Counted from the stretch's first letter, positions 49,575-61,346 are shown. The stretch is DNA of 64,000 nucleotides from Mastigamoeba balamuthi (GCA_902651635.1 CACRSC010000002.1:230430-294429), one strand, 5' to 3'. Translations and numbers: made by a program. The notes: generated from the letters alone by a model not told the origin.

Positions 49575-52500
49575 ATGACTGATACAGACCACATGCAAAT
49601 GGACAGTGACCTTGAGAAAGACCAGCCCATGGCCCCAGGTGCACCACCACCAGACAACGAACCAGCCCCAAAGTCAGCAGTGCCCACGGTAGATGCAAAG
49701 CTTCTCCTGACCCAGATACATGCCTGTATGCTGGTGGTACATGATGAATGCCGACAGCAGAAGCTTGCTGAGTTGACCTGCCTTAACAAAACTGCCCTCA
49801 TAGCCTACTTTGCAATGATCACAGACCCAGCTGACATCACTCTATGTGAGGCAGCATGTATCTCAGCAGAACGCCCACAGATGGAAGACAGCTGGGCACA
49901 AGTCATCCAGCAAAACCAGACCAATAGAGACAAGACAGCCCAGTGATTTTAATACCCCCCTTTAATACCCCCCCCCCCCCTCCTCCAGATGTGAAGGTGG
50001 AGGTTCTGATGAGCAGAGATATGTGAAACCTGGTCTGAATATACTATTATTACAAACACCCTTGTCTGTAATAAGCTGGTGGGAATGGCAGAGCTGGAAT
50101 CGGACTATTCAGAATTCTGTTAATCTGTCTCACTTAAACACCGAAAACAGTTCCCCCTCTATTGACAGAGAGTTCACGTGCCAGAAACCCCTCTAGAAAC
50201 AAAGCCATTGATACCGTGAATCCTTCTAATTACCTACTAGATATTCTGTTACTGTGCAAAAGAATAGCACAGTTTTCTGTATTATTTTTGAATCGTTTCA
50301 TATTTCTCGGTATATTTTGTGAATAAAGTAACAAATTCTGCCTCTTTGAGTCGAAGTGAAATTTGAGCTTCCAAAAGAGGTTTTATTGGAACCCTTACTG
50401 GGAACGTTGAGCCATGATGTCAGGGAACAGTGCCAATCACTTCATGTCATTGAGAGCATACTGGTAGAGCTCGATTGCCATATCTTTCATATGAGTGCGA
50501 ATATCGCGGTCTTAAATGTCGGGATTTACCTCCAGAAATAGGTGCCATACATCAAAGAGCACGACCGTGAAGACAAAACTGTCAATTGCAAGTTTCCACC
50601 CATGTGGAACCCGTGTTCCACGACGAAAGGGCCAGTAGAAGCCTACGAGGTCCTTGTTAAAGACATCACAGTACCAGAATGTCACCTTGTATTTGTCCCA
50701 ACCAGGGCAAAACCCTTCAGGTGCACGAGAGCCAGTCCTCTGAATGCAGTTAGACAGAATGTACTTGCGGCCAATGCGCTTATCACTTTCATACTTATGC
50801 ACAATCAACTCTCCTGTCTCCTCATTCCACAAAGCAGCCCACTCCCCCTGATTTTCGACCCTGAAATATGTAAGGATAAGCTAAAAAGAAAAATACACAC
50901 TTATCATGAAGGGGTTCACACAGTATGGCCCAGCGTGAGGGATTAACACTGATAAGATAGGGGATCTTATACTCATTGAGTGTTTCCCTCCCTCTACGGT
51001 CTCAGTAATAGGAGTCAGCAAGTAGAACTGGGCGCTCTGATGGCTCAATATCAGTAATTTTTCCAGAAGAGGCCCACTCAATGATATCAGAAACATGATC
51101 ATGCTCTTCTTCCTTTGTGCATGCAAACACAGGGATAAAGCGTCGAGATATAAACTTCTCCACTTGAATTCAGCAGACAAGCCATCTATTTCAGGGTTAA
51201 ACACACTCAAATGATGAAATACCTCAGTGATCCACTGTCCAATTTGGTCTGGTTTCTCTCTTATCTGACGAATGCAGGGGCTATCCCCACGAAACTTCTT
51301 TAATTTCTCGTCCATGCAAACACTATCCCCATAGATAATGAAACTTGTCCAGTTTGTCACTGAGATATGTCTTCACCCATTCTGATTTAAAGGGTAAATC
51401 TTGCTATTAAGCCCTTCAATATACCAGGGGGAATGCAACAGTGAGTATGAAGCTCTTCCCAGCGCTGAAACTTCATAACTTCGTCTATTATGTGATAAAA
51501 CAATTGAGTAATCAGAAATTAGTGCACTATCTGTACCCCATTTCGTGAAGATTGTTCTTCAGTTTCTTGAACTCAGCTGCAAGGCGAGTTATGCTATCAT
51601 CTTCCCGAGACCCATTACAGTGGAATTGCAGGTAGATCCAGATCGCCCAGTACTTCATGACAGTGCATGGATCACACTGAGAATATGCTATTTTTGGTTT
51701 CCGTAAGGGGGGCTTCACGAGAGGAGTTTGTACAGAAAACCCATTCGCCACCATGAGGGACTCAATCGTTGATACGCCCATGATGAGGACGAAGATCTGC
51801 AGTAGAGATGCATGACGGGAGATGCGAATTGTCTGAGTACCACCTGGGCGTTCAGTCTCTTTTATCTCCCACAAAGTCAGGCCGTCCTTGTCCAACTCCT
51901 CCCAGCCCTCACGAGTGAGTACAGTCGCTGCTCTTCTGTGCTCAACACGAGAGGCCCTGAGCTCAGTGACACAGTCGTGTAGTCTGACAATCTGTCGGGG
52001 TCGTACACAGTGGTCTGCACACATTATTAGAGAAACTAAAAGGGGGGGATATTAAAGGGGGATATTAAAATCACAGGGAGCCAAGCAGGCCCGGACCCAG
52101 CTGCCACGATTCCAGCCCACAGCCACCCCATGGCCTGCCAAAACTGGAGCCACATTGGGACAAGTAGCAGTGCAGAAACAAAGCCACAACAACTGTAACT
52201 CTGATCCAGCCCCGAGCCCCAGGTCTATCAACGGGATAACCGGGGAGCCCCTGGCACTACCAAGAATGCTGGAGGATGCCGACTACACCCCAATGATAAC
52301 TGAAGTGATTATGCTTGTGACAGGCCCCAGACGCCACTTTGGAGACAACTGCCCTACAATGCTGGCCAGGACAGAGCTACTCGACCTCTTCCAGGAGACG
52401 CACAAAATCAATGTTACTGTGAATTCAGCCTTCGTAGAATACACTGGTAAAAGCAGCATTATGTTCCCAGCTCCAAACTTGGCCATATACTGCAAATGCC

Positions 52501-52733
52501 AGGAAATCGAAACCAATCAAAGGGCTACTGGTTTTGCCCCAGACATACTGTTATGGGTGCTGACTGAGGCCAAGATACCATTTATGGTGTACGTCCAGCA
52601 CGCTGACAGGCACAAGCCATGCCCCCGAGAACTCGCTGATGCATGGTCCCAGACAGTCAAGACCCACATCAGAGGGCACGAACTCCTGCTAGTACTTACT
52701 GCTGCTGGCCCAGGGGGTGAGGGAGATGGATAA
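49575..52733 (+). pseudogene. LINE ORF1, split by a nested TIR element
   Basis: The left part begins MTDTDHMQMDSDLEKDQ, is acidic and Pro-rich, and runs to KTAQ. The right part runs on in the same phase from 52077 when the 2.13 kb insert and one CAG are left out, and ends GPGGEGDG. Together about 342 codons. ORF1 of LINEs usually encodes an RNA-binding chaperone; no zinc knuckle or RRM is visible. The stop overlaps the ORF2 start by about 17 bases, a usual LINE arrangement. Confidence 0.6.
49944..52073 (-). mobile_element. TIR-bounded element inserted in the LINE (family not recognised)
   Basis: Ends are inverted repeats of about 31 bp, each starting TGATTTTAATA and containing two TTTAATA plus C-run blocks; the right end is the complement with a few mismatches. 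It is flanked by CAG on both sides, a 3 bp target duplication. Inside, the minus strand has three open stretches (about 52024-51527, 51360-50881, 50832-50512) that may be parts of one gene. They do not match a transposase I know. The element is younger than the LINE it interrupts and looks decayed. Confidence 0.6.
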
Positions 52734-53608
52734 TACCATCACCATAACAAGCTGGAATGTCCAGAACACCCTCTTTGGAGCAGTCATATTACTCATTAAG
52801 GCAATTAGAAACTGCATTAAGCACACCACACCAGAGGTAATAGCACTGCAGGAACTCAGTATAGTTGATGAGAAACAAGTGAGTCAGGCGGCCAAAACTG
52901 AAGGATACAGCCTATTCCTCAGCCAACGAGTAGGTAACAAAGACCCAGTGGGATTCCTTGTCCATCACTCGATCTGCAACTACTGGTCAGTCAGCATCAC
53001 AGATCACACAGACATCCTAAATGGAACAGTCAAACTAAATACCACACTGAACATCATTTAATGCATACAGCCCGGCCAGGGGGTCCCCCGTACAAGCAGA
53101 TATGTGGCACACAATAACAGAGCAAGACGTTAACGGCGACAGACATAGTACTGGTTGGAGACCTTAATACCTGGATGGATTACCCCAGCGACCAACACAC
53201 TAATGCTGAAAAACAAATGTCGCACTACCAGCACAAGTGTAAGATGATAGATGTCCTAAAGCACCATGGCACCATGGCACCACGTCGGCAATGCACTGAA
53301 GCCCCCGTAACACCATTAATCGGCTAGATTACATATTGGGTACATGAAATATGCTCCCTCACATAACCACCAGTGGTGTAGGAAAACACACCACGGACCT
53401 CTCTGACCACTCACCCATATACTGCACTATAATGCTACTGGAAAGCATACCAAGACAATGGTGGACTTCCCCCCAACAAATAAACTCCTGGACAAAAACA
53501 GCACACACGGAAACATGTGCAGCACAAATACTGAACATTGTGCTGGCTGACTCGTTGGAAAAGAAGAGGCTGAACTGGAACAAGGCCCTCTACCCAGCCG
53601 AGGTCTGA
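52717..53608 (+). pseudogene. LINE ORF2, endonuclease region
   Basis: Apurinic-endonuclease-like (EEP) domain: TITSWNVQNTLFG, then PEVIALQEL (motif with the catalytic E), VLVGDLNTWMDYPS, and LSDHSPIYCT (the SDH catalytic motif). The frame changes about three times and stops occur inside, so this is not functional. It would nick target DNA for target-primed reverse transcription. Confidence 0.7.
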
Positions 53609-53883
53609 TTACTCCTTGGTTGACTGTACTTAGATGACAGCCCTACAGGTCTATGAGCTGATTGCTCAGAGGTTCTTGGCAACCCTGGACCTCTGCTTCA
53701 CCAACATAATGGCATTGAGCACCAAGTGGACAGCCATCCGAGAGCTGTACCAACTGAACCTTCTTGTTGTCACCATGCACCAGCAGCAGAACGCGGTTCT
53801 CAGCCAAGTGATAGTGCTACTGAACCCAGAGGGTCTGTTCATTTTCAATTGTTGTTCCTAACAATCAGATCTAGATTGCACAG

Positions 53884-54507
53884 TTGTTAGCATATGTCCA
53901 AGCCACATGGGTCAGGTCAGCCTTTGCTCTACCGCAGAATCCACCTCTGCTGCCTTCGAATACCAGACTTGAGAGAAGGTGGTTCTCAACTCCGGTGATA
54001 CCACTGTTCCCAGAGAACAAGAATGTCTTCGAGCCACAGGAAAAGGACAAGAAGATCCACTACATTCTGGTAGTCCACTTCCTGACCCCGTTGGCTCAAC
54101 AGTCCTTCCTGGACAGCCTCAACGCCACCTTCATCTGTGTGCCAGTTGACAGGACAGAGGAGTTGTACTGCTCCTTAATGCCACACATCAAGTATGAGAT
54201 GATAGCAGAACTGCTGTTGTCTGTGTACAACCACTGCAGCTCAAGGCACAAGGAGACGTCTGTGCCCAACTATGTCAATGACATCTTCTTCCACTTCAAC
54301 ATAGTGGAGATAGGCAATCTGTTCGGGCTCAGCACTCTTCAGCTTGCATTACGCAATCAGGCATCATACCACAGGCTGTCTCGTACTTCGACACATGATG
54401 CCAATATCCTGCTTGAAACGGTTATTTCCTTTTTTCTCATTATTGCCAGCAATAACAGACTAACTGTGATAGCGGGAGAACTTCTGGCTCCTTCACAGTT
54501 TCTCTGA
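53884..54507 (+). CDS. Unrecognised 207-aa open frame between LINE parts
   Basis: An intact frame with ATG-less upstream context (first Met codon is MLAYVQATW by alternative start; the next ATG is at residue about 98). It reads like a folded protein: LFPENKNVFEPQEKDKKIHY, ILVVHFLTPLAQQSFLDSLN, then HIKYEMIAELLLSVYNHC and VEIGNLFGLSTLQLAL. No family recognised. Low CpG and lack of splice signals suggest it belongs to an inserted element. Coding status uncertain. Confidence 0.4.
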   Translation: MLAYVQATWVRSAFALPQNPPLLPSNTRLERRWFSTPVIPLFPENKNVFEPQEKDKKIHYILVVHFLTPLAQQSFLDSLNATFICVPVDRTEELYCSLMPHIKYEMIAELLLSVYNHCSSRHKETSVPNYVNDIFFHFNIVEIGNLFGLSTLQLALRNQASYHRLSRTSTHDANILLETVISFFLIIASNNRLTVIAGELLAPSQFL

Positions 54508-56035
54508 GTCCTCAGCAGCGCTGATCCACAAGACGAAAGAGGATATTGCTTCTGCATGGTCGCCTCAGGCTATGCCCATGAATCCTCGTACTCTCCCTGC
54601 CTTGTTTCATTTCTTATGTTCTATTGTTTACAGTCACTATTCCTCTCGTGGTTCCCACCAACCAGCCTTCTGTTGTGGCTGCTGCATCACTTCCCTTCCA
54701 ACCCAAGAACATTTCTTCTCAGCTTCATGGTTTGATATCCGCATCCAAGGCTACTGTCTCGCTTTCTGCATTCCAGGCAAGTTGCCATTTACTCAAAGTC
54801 TGTCTGACAGTTCCGTCAGGGACATTCTCCTGTCATTCTTCCCTCTGGTGCCTCGATTGGTGGGTCTGCCACTCAGAACACACCAATTCCAGATGCCAAG
54901 GATACTTCTGCACAGAAGAAAGAGCATGCTGCTGAGCTCCTAAGGTTATAGCCACTGGTTTTACTAGCCACTGCTACTGCTGCTGCTGCTCCTTCTGCAG
55001 CAGCCCCTTCACTCATTGTTCCGCCTGTTCAAGCAGCTGCCACTTCACCTCTCGTTCCTCACCCTGCAGAGGGTATGCTATCTGTTGTTTCCTTGATTCA
55101 CCAACTTCTTAGTGCCGGTCTCTCTGGCTACTTCAGTAGGAACCTGGACTGGACCTGACCCTGGGTCATCTGCCCCGGCAGTGCCCCAGGAAGTAGTGCT
55201 TCATGAGGAAGCCCTCCACCTAGAGGAGGAAGCACATCGTCTTCGACTTGCAAAGGCAATGGCTAAGCTCATTCCTTCTGTTCATTCAACACCAGCAGAG
55301 GAACCCAGTGAGAAAGATGCCAATTTTCCTTTGTTTCTTTTAACAATTCATTAGAGAGCACATCAGCTACACAGGTGCAGGCTCCCGTGAAACCACTTGC
55401 CAGGATCCTAGGAACTTCGAAAGACTTCACAATGGGCAATCTCAAGCACTTAGAGGGTACTCACTGCAATTTATGTTTCTCTGATTGTTTTGCAGCGAGA
55501 ATGAAGAGGGACAAGCCACTGGCAGAACAGGCCAGTGAAGGGGAGGAAGCCTCAGAGAAGGAGAACAAGGGGAGGCCGAGGATGAGGATGAGAGTAAGGA
55601 AGAGGCAGAGGGAGAGGCAGAGGAAGAGATCAAGTCCCTGCAAGGAAGAGGCCATTGAACCACGACCCAGAGGAGGAAGCCTGCTACAAGGGGCAGAAAG
55701 AAGAGGACAGCTGAGTCTGAGGAAGAAGAGGAAGCAGACCAGGCACTGGACAAGGCTCCTGTGCCACGTGAGCAGTGTTTGCTCTCTCCTGACTCCAAGA
55801 AGAGAAAGACAAAATAGAGTTACAGTTTCATTCTCAGTCTTACTTAAATCTGGTTCTCTCTGTTCAGAGTCATTGAAACCTGTTCTTTCATTGGTTTTGT
55901 GTTTCTGCTTCATGTTTCTTATAACTACTTTTTGTTTTCTTTCTTCAATTACCAGCGATTAAGCAATATATGACTAAGCATTTTATTAAGTTTTAAGTTT
56001 CTCATCTCTTAAGGTAGCGATTGTACACTACTCAG
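54508..56035. other. Insert between LINE parts, no supported gene
   Basis: Contains short open frames (55112-55354, with helical LEEEAHRLRLAKAMAKL; 55375-55960, Lys/Arg/Glu-rich) that may be exons of a decayed gene on the plus strand, but no motif or consistent intron pattern is visible. Confidence 0.3.
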
Positions 56036-56039
56036 TAAC

Positions 56040-56293
56040 TACTGACCCATTACACTGTGTGAAGTAGGATACAAGATCTTCATCACGATTATCAATATGA
56101 GACTGTACAATGCCCTAGAAGACCACAACGTATGGGCAAATGCCCAAGAAGGTTTCCAAGACAACCACTCTACCACACACAATATATGGGCTCTCCACCA
56201 ATGCTTGAAGAAGGCTATCAGAAAAAACCAGATAGTCGTGGGCACATACATCAACCTGAGGAAGGCATATGTCTTTGCAGCCAAACGTACCAT
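56040..56293 (+). pseudogene. LINE reverse transcriptase fragment
   Basis: Reads VGYKIFITIINMRLYNALED, then NAQEGFQDNHSTTHNIWALH and VGTYINLRKAY, matching RT motifs of LINEs (YKI, QxGF, ST, and motif A). The first catalytic aspartate in motif A (usually YIDL) is Asn here, and the fragment stops soon after. Inactive. Confidence 0.75.
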
Positions 56294-56527
56294 TTTACCA
56301 GTTTGGAAAAAACACTAAAAAGTGAAAAAGTCGTTTTAAAACGACATATCAAAATGAGAAAAACTAAGTCAAAGTATGGCATAAAATAATGCAAAAATGT
56401 CTGAAAATGCTTAAGAAACAGAGAAGATATGCATCATACAAACTTAAAATCAAGTGGTGCATCAGTAACCTTTGTTGGTTTCAGTGGACAAAAAGGTGAG
56501 AAGAGACATCATCATCTTGTGTAAAGA

Positions 56528-57245
56528 TCAGCACTTCCTTTTACGTGTTGTGGGCACTGGACTTGTTGTTGCAGCTTCTTTTTTCTTGGCAGACAAGGTA
56601 TGGGATCTCTTGGCCCTTGCTGGTGGAGATTTCCTGGCTGAGGACTGGGCTTTTCTGGCAGGGGGACGGGACCTCTGTGGAGCTCTGGATTTCTCTGAGA
56701 AAATAGGATCAGAAAAATTATTGAATAAAGACTTACTGGTCTTTGTCTCAGAGCCTGCTGAAGACTCTTCACTTTCTTCACTGGTGTCATCAGACTTGCT
56801 CTCAGCACTCTGATTTCCTGCTATAGCCTGCTTGGCCTGTAGCTATATTTGATTAAATACACTAAATTTCTGGAAAATGTACCTTGGTCAGACGTTGCTC
56901 AGCCAGCTTCTTTATCTGTCTCTCCTCTGGAAAAATGTTATTAACCAAAAATGAGAAAAAAGTTTAGTCTTTTGTATTATAAACCTTTTTAAGAGGCAGA
57001 GGTGGACTCGGTCTCTGCTGCCTTAGCTGCCTCTGCAGCCTCTGCTGCCTTTGCGGCCTTGGCTGCCTCTGCTGCCTCTGCTACCTCTGCAGCCTCTGCA
57101 GCCTTGGCTGCCTTGGCTGCCTTTGCTGTCTTTGCGGCCTTGGCTGCCTTTGCTGCCTGTGTGGCCTCTGCAGTCTTAGCTGCCTTGGCTGCTTCTGTGG
57201 CCTCTGCTGCCTTTGTGGCCTCTGCTGTCCAGCAGAAGTGAATTG
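56528..57245 (-). CDS. KAAEAA-repeat protein with a basic tail
   Basis: Minus-strand multi-exon gene. An Ala/Lys/Glu exon (about 57240-56990) has dozens of KAAEAA-like units. A short exon (about 56935-56885) reads EERQIKKLAEQRLTK. A Ser/Glu exon (about 56842-56738) holds SDDTSEESEESSAGSE, and a last exon (56694-56528) is basic: SRPPARKAQSSARKSPPARA, ending TTRKRKC. GTAAGT and GTACAT donors fit the last junctions. The join from the KAAEAA exon is unresolved: its frame meets TAA before a clear donor. Composition resembles linker-histone-like chromatin proteins, but this is only a resemblance. Upstream exons may lie beyond the palindromes. Confidence 0.5.
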
Positions 57246-57590
57246 CAGCAGTGGTATGTAGCGGCACCTGTGTAGCTGTGCATAGCAGAACCAGATCTGC
57301 TATGCTGCATAGCAGAGCCTATGTAGCAATGTGTAGTGGAGGTACCTCTGCTACACATCACTATATCAGCTCAGCTATGCAGTGTAGCAGAGGTACCTCT
57401 GCTATATGACGTAGCAAAGATAGGTGTAGCAGCATGTAGCAATGGGTGGGTCCGCTACACTATGTAGCAGAGCCTATATAGTGATGTGTAGCAGAGGGTG
57501 ATCTGCTACACAGTGCAGTAAAGGTATGTGTAGCAGTGTGTAGTGGAAGTAATTGCATAGCTAAGTGTAGTGGAAGCCTGAGAAGGTAAG
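57245..57590. repeat. Palindromic GTAGCAG/CTGCTAC array
   Basis: Repeated TGTAGCAG and CTGCTACAC words, many as pairs that can form hairpins; units are degraded at CpG positions. Confidence 0.8.
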
Positions 57591-57663
57591 CAGTCTAGAT
57601 TTTGCCAGCTGGCTGATTTGCACTTAATGTCATTTGTGCATTAAGACAGTGATGTAGAAGGGA

Positions 57664-57880
57664 TTGAGTGGAGCAGGCAATGCTGCAGGAACAGAAGAGC
57701 AAGGCCAGGCAAAACACACAGCTGCAGTTCAAGCACAGAAGAGGAAGGATGGGGAGGACAAACCATATTGCTGCAGAACATGTGACAGGTACTACTCCAC
57801 CATGTTGATCACGTTTACATTTCGTAGTGGAAGCAACTCTGCTACATGCCGCTACACAGACCTCTGCTATGCACTGTAGC
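57664..57880 (+). pseudogene. Truncated C2H2 zinc-finger gene copy
   Basis: Reads AKHTAAVQAQKRKDGEDKPY, then CCRTCDRYYSTM, and runs into a palindromic array. It corresponds to the first half of the finger at 58236-58430; the histidine half is missing, so the copy was cut off by the array or by a deletion. Confidence 0.5.
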
Positions 57881-58190
57881 TGAAGCAGAAATGTGTAACG
57901 GTATGTAGTGGAAGGTGTGTAGTGGCATGTAGCAGAGCATGTGTGTAGCGGCACGTAGCAGACCCACATGTAGCGGCACGTAGCAGATCCACATGTAGTG
58001 GCATGTAGTGGAGGAAGTGTGTAGCAGTGCATAGCAGACCCACGTATAGTGGCATGTAGTGGAGGATTGGTGTAGCTGTGTGTAGTGAACCCATGCATAG
58101 TGGTGTGTAGCAAAGGCTAAGTTGCAACAGTGTGTAGCAGAGGCTGTGTAGCATCATGTAGCAGAAATCTATGTGATTCAGTGGCAGATT
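57870..58190. repeat. Palindromic GTAGCGG-type array
   Basis: Holds the least decayed units, such as GTGTGTAGCGGCACGTAGCA (57935) and CATGTAGCGGCACGTAGCAG, with CpG still present, next to TGTAGTGG variants. Confidence 0.8.
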
Positions 58191-58235
58191 TACATCATTT
58201 GTGTGCTGTGCTAGCTGGAAGACAGGTGAGCAGCA

Positions 58236-58770
58236 ATGCAGAGGGAAGCAGGTTCTCAGGAATCTGCAGCAGATGAGCCTTGTACACAGATGACATCCAG
58301 GCAACATCAGAGAGATGTTGCCTGGGAGCACAAGGCATACTGCTGCAGTGCATGTGACAGGTACTACACGTCACAGTATCACCTGCAGAGGGCTGGGCAC
58401 ATGGGCAGTCACCATTGCCCCGAGAAATGAAATGCAACATCAGGCAGATAGATGGTCTGCTCTGTTCGTTGCAGACAGGGCAGCTGCTTGGAGCCAGGCA
58501 AGGTAGCAGAGAACAGAAAGGTGGAAGAGGAAGAGGACAGCTTGTTAATACAAAAGAAGAAGATCAGTCTCACCAGGCATGTGTACTATTGGAGCTGAAG
58601 TACGATTGTGTGACAGCACTCCAGACCAGTGTGCAGACACTGAGAGAGTAGTACCAGAAGAGAAGAGCAGAGCTGCAGAAGGTAGAGAGCAGCATAGAGG
58701 AGAGATGCAAGCAGGCCCTAGAACATCCAGGGTCTGAAGACTACCTGGGGCCAGTGCTGAAAAAAGTACA
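58236..58770 (+). pseudogene. C2H2 zinc-finger plus coiled-coil gene, probably broken
   Basis: The frame from 58236 has one C2H2-like finger, YCCSACDRYYTSQYHLQRAG with HMGSHH (about residues 36-60), and ends at 58430. A following exon (about 58500-58770) is coiled coil: EEDQSHQACVLLELKYDCVT, LQTSVQTLRE, then an in-frame TAG, then YQKRRAELQKVESSIEERCK, ending LKKVQ. The TAG (about 58649) sits where Gln would fit the heptads. GT-AG introns can be placed between. The partial copy lies at 57664. Confidence 0.5.
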
Positions 58771-58774
58771 GTAG

Positions 58775-59389
58775 CCTCTGGCCATACCCAACTGTACATG
58801 TACATTTGCTTTATGAATAAACATATATAAAATCAAAGATCTAGTAGAAAGATATAGCTTTAGAGGGAAAAAAGGAATTAGATAGGGTTTATTAAATTTG
58901 GCCAACTCTTTATTTGATAAATCCCTGTTTCCTGAATAATATTGCTCACAACTGAGTGGTCCTGCAAACACATCTTAAGCAGGTGGTTCAATTCCTGAAG
59001 GCATGAAATGCAATGTAGTTATTACTATATTCAGAGATATATTCCAGTTCCTAACAACCAGTCACGTATTCAAATAACAGCCTTGATCAAGTACACTGAA
59101 AAAGGTCATAACTAGATTTTATCAATTGTTGGCTAATAAATCCGGTTGTGACATAGCATAAAGTTGTGAATAAATGAAATGTAAATTGGTTTACATTGCA
59201 CGACAACAAAGATGAGCTTCCGAGTGTTAAATATTGATTCCATTGGATTGTGGTTAAGTAATGTCTGTGAGCATGCCGTGAAGTATAACACATAGATTAG
59301 AAGAGATAGTGATTGATAGTGTAAGCGCAAAGTGTTTACTTTGTTCTTTGAGGACGGTAGTTCAAATCACGGCTGTGAAATAATTTTTC
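58775..59389. other. AT-rich, no gene seen
   Basis: Non-repetitive AT-rich sequence without recognisable features. Confidence 0.4.
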
Positions 59390-59880
59390 TCATTATACCT
59401 TTCAAAAACTGTGAGGTACTTCTGCTACAGTACGTAGCAGACCCTCTGCTACGCATTGTAGTGGAACTATTTGCATAGTGGCGCATAGTGGAATGTGCTA
59501 TAGCGCATTTCGCTATACATCACTACATAGGCACTTCCACTACAGTGAGTAGCAGACCCTCCACTACACTGTAGCAGAACTATTTGCATAGCAGTGTGTA
59601 GCAGAACATATAAGAGTGCATTCTGCTACATGCCACTATATAGGCACATCTGCTACAGTGTGTAGCAGACCTCTGCTACAGTGTGTAGCAGACCTCTGCT
59701 ACAGTGTGTAGCAGACCTCTGCTATGCACTGTAGCAGAACTATTTGTGTAGCAGTATGTAGCAGAACGTGCTATAGTGCATTCCGCTATGCACTGCTACA
59801 TAGGCACTTCTGCTACAGTGTGTAGCAGACCCTCCACTACATACACATTGTAGCAGAATTATATCAAGGTGTTAATGTCA
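59390..59880. repeat. Palindromic array, several full-length units
   Basis: At least three copies of the long palindromic unit centred on CTATAG (for example near 59500 and 59775) joined by TGTAGCAGACC direct repeats. The copies differ almost only at CG/TG/CA positions. Confidence 0.85.
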
Positions 59881-60004
59881 ATGATGACGTTATTTGCTTT
59901 TTTGTGTCCCTGACTGCACATAGGTTTTATTCAAAGTGAAATTCTGGGAGGAAGGTGAGGGGCTTAATGACTGCCTTTGCGATCTCAGAGGCCTGAGGTG
60001 AGGC

Positions 60005-60831
60005 AAAACACGTGCACTGCTGGCCCCCTGTAACCACGTGCCATTGAAGAAGAAGACAGCCCAGCCCTGTACATTTGAAGACGTCAGGGCAGGCATCAAG
60101 GATCTGCACATACTCAATGCCGTCATGTTCTGTGAACTGATTAACTGGTGGGTCCCTTCTCTCTTCATTGTCTGTTTGTTTTAAAACACTCTAACATTTG
60201 TGTTTCAAACAAAAAGATTGGACGTGCTGCAGCAGAGCATGGACTCCAGCAAGCAGGTAAGGGATCTGTTCCTCAGTGAGTATTCCCAGTATGTGCCCTT
60301 GTTTTTTGTGTTTAACACTACTTCCTAAACAGTCCCTGAATTGCAACCTCCCTTCCAAGAGGGGCCCTTTCTCCAGTGCCCTGTCTGTGATAATAGCTAG
60401 GCCCATTGTCATACAGATAGAGCAGTGGACAAAGGTCAACTACACCCTGCTGTACAAGGACCACCCTGAGTGCATTAATGAGTCGTAAGTGCCCCCTGTC
60501 CTCATATTTTGGTGACTAACACTTTATACAGGAGGGGCAGGACGAGCTCAGCCCATGCAGAGTCCCCATGCATGACAAGGACCAAGAGACCCAGACACAG
60601 CACGACCCACACCAGCTCTCAGGCTGTTCTCAAGACCATGGACCTGATAGACGAGACCATGCATGATGCCAAGACTGGGCTGCAGCAGCAGCAGCAGCAG
60701 CCACTTCTGCAGCAGCAGGGTCCTGTGCCACACACTAAATTTCCCTTTCTGTTCATTATGAACAGACTCTCCCTTCAGATTGAAGCTGCCTGCTGCTCCC
60801 TCTCCCATGCAGATACCAAAAACAATGATTA
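60005..60831 (+). pseudogene. Repeated multi-exon gene, copy 2 (broken)
   Basis: Plus-strand copy facing the intact copy at 62156-63482. Legible parts: AQPCTFEDVRAGIKDLH then AVMFCELIN (about 60050-60148), LDVLQQSMDSSKQ (from 60217), NLPSKRGPFSSALSVIIARP (about 60345), and the last exon TKRPRHSTTHTSSQAVLKT (about 60590). Splicing of the second junction would create TGA, and most of the penultimate exon is deleted (HPE joins almost directly to NES). A pseudogene. Confidence 0.7.
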
Positions 60832-60909
60832 ATTGATTCAATTCCATTTTATATGTATTGTAATTGATTCAGGGAGAAGGAGAAAGGGAAGGGGGACAAC
60901 CTAGCCTGC

Positions 60910-61330
60910 ACTGAAGGGTTCCACTACATACTGTAGTGAACCCTGTGTAGTAGTGCATAGCAGAGGCCTGCATAGCAGTGCATAGCAGATGGTAGAACTA
61001 TGCACTGCTATGCACACTTCGCTATGCAGTATAGCAGACCCTGCATAGAAGTGTGTAGTGAAGGCCTGTGTAGTGGTGTGTAGTGGATGGTAGAACTACG
61101 TGCTGCTATGCACCCTTCACTATGCAGCGTAGTGGATCCTGTGTAGCAGCACGTAGTGGAGACTTGTGTTGTGGTGCGTAGCAGATAGTAGAACTACACG
61201 CCGGTATGCACCCTTTGCTACACACTGTAGTGGACCTTACGTAGCAGCACATGTGAAGGCCTGTGTAGCAGTGCGTAGTTCGACCATTCGCTATGCACTG
61301 CTATGCAAGCCTATGCTACACGCTGCAACA
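60910..61330. repeat. Palindromic array
   Basis: Tandem hairpin units with TGTAGTGAA/TTCACTACA and GCATAGCAG/CTGCTATGC words, in the spacer between the two facing gene copies. Confidence 0.8.
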
Positions 61331-61346
61331 TGCTTGATGTGTGCTG

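Larger units (their letters stand above)
49330..56300 (+). mobile_element. Decayed LINE retrotransposon (interrupted)
   Basis: A non-LTR element on the plus strand: ORF1 (49575-49946 and 52077-52733), overlapping start of ORF2 with an AP-like endonuclease (52717-53608), and a reverse transcriptase fragment (56040-56293). It is split by a TIR element at 49944-52073 and by 2.4 kb of unrelated DNA (53610-56030). Outer ends, poly-A tail and target duplications were not identified, so the given limits are approximate. Confidence 0.65.

Noticed and set aside
48260-58652. TAG reassigned to glutamine
   Set aside because: Clear genes such as tandem copies B and C and the gene at 33730 end in TAG.
59390-59880. 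CRISPR-like array
   Set aside because: Units are palindromic and adjacent with no unique spacers; this is a eukaryotic tandem palindrome array.
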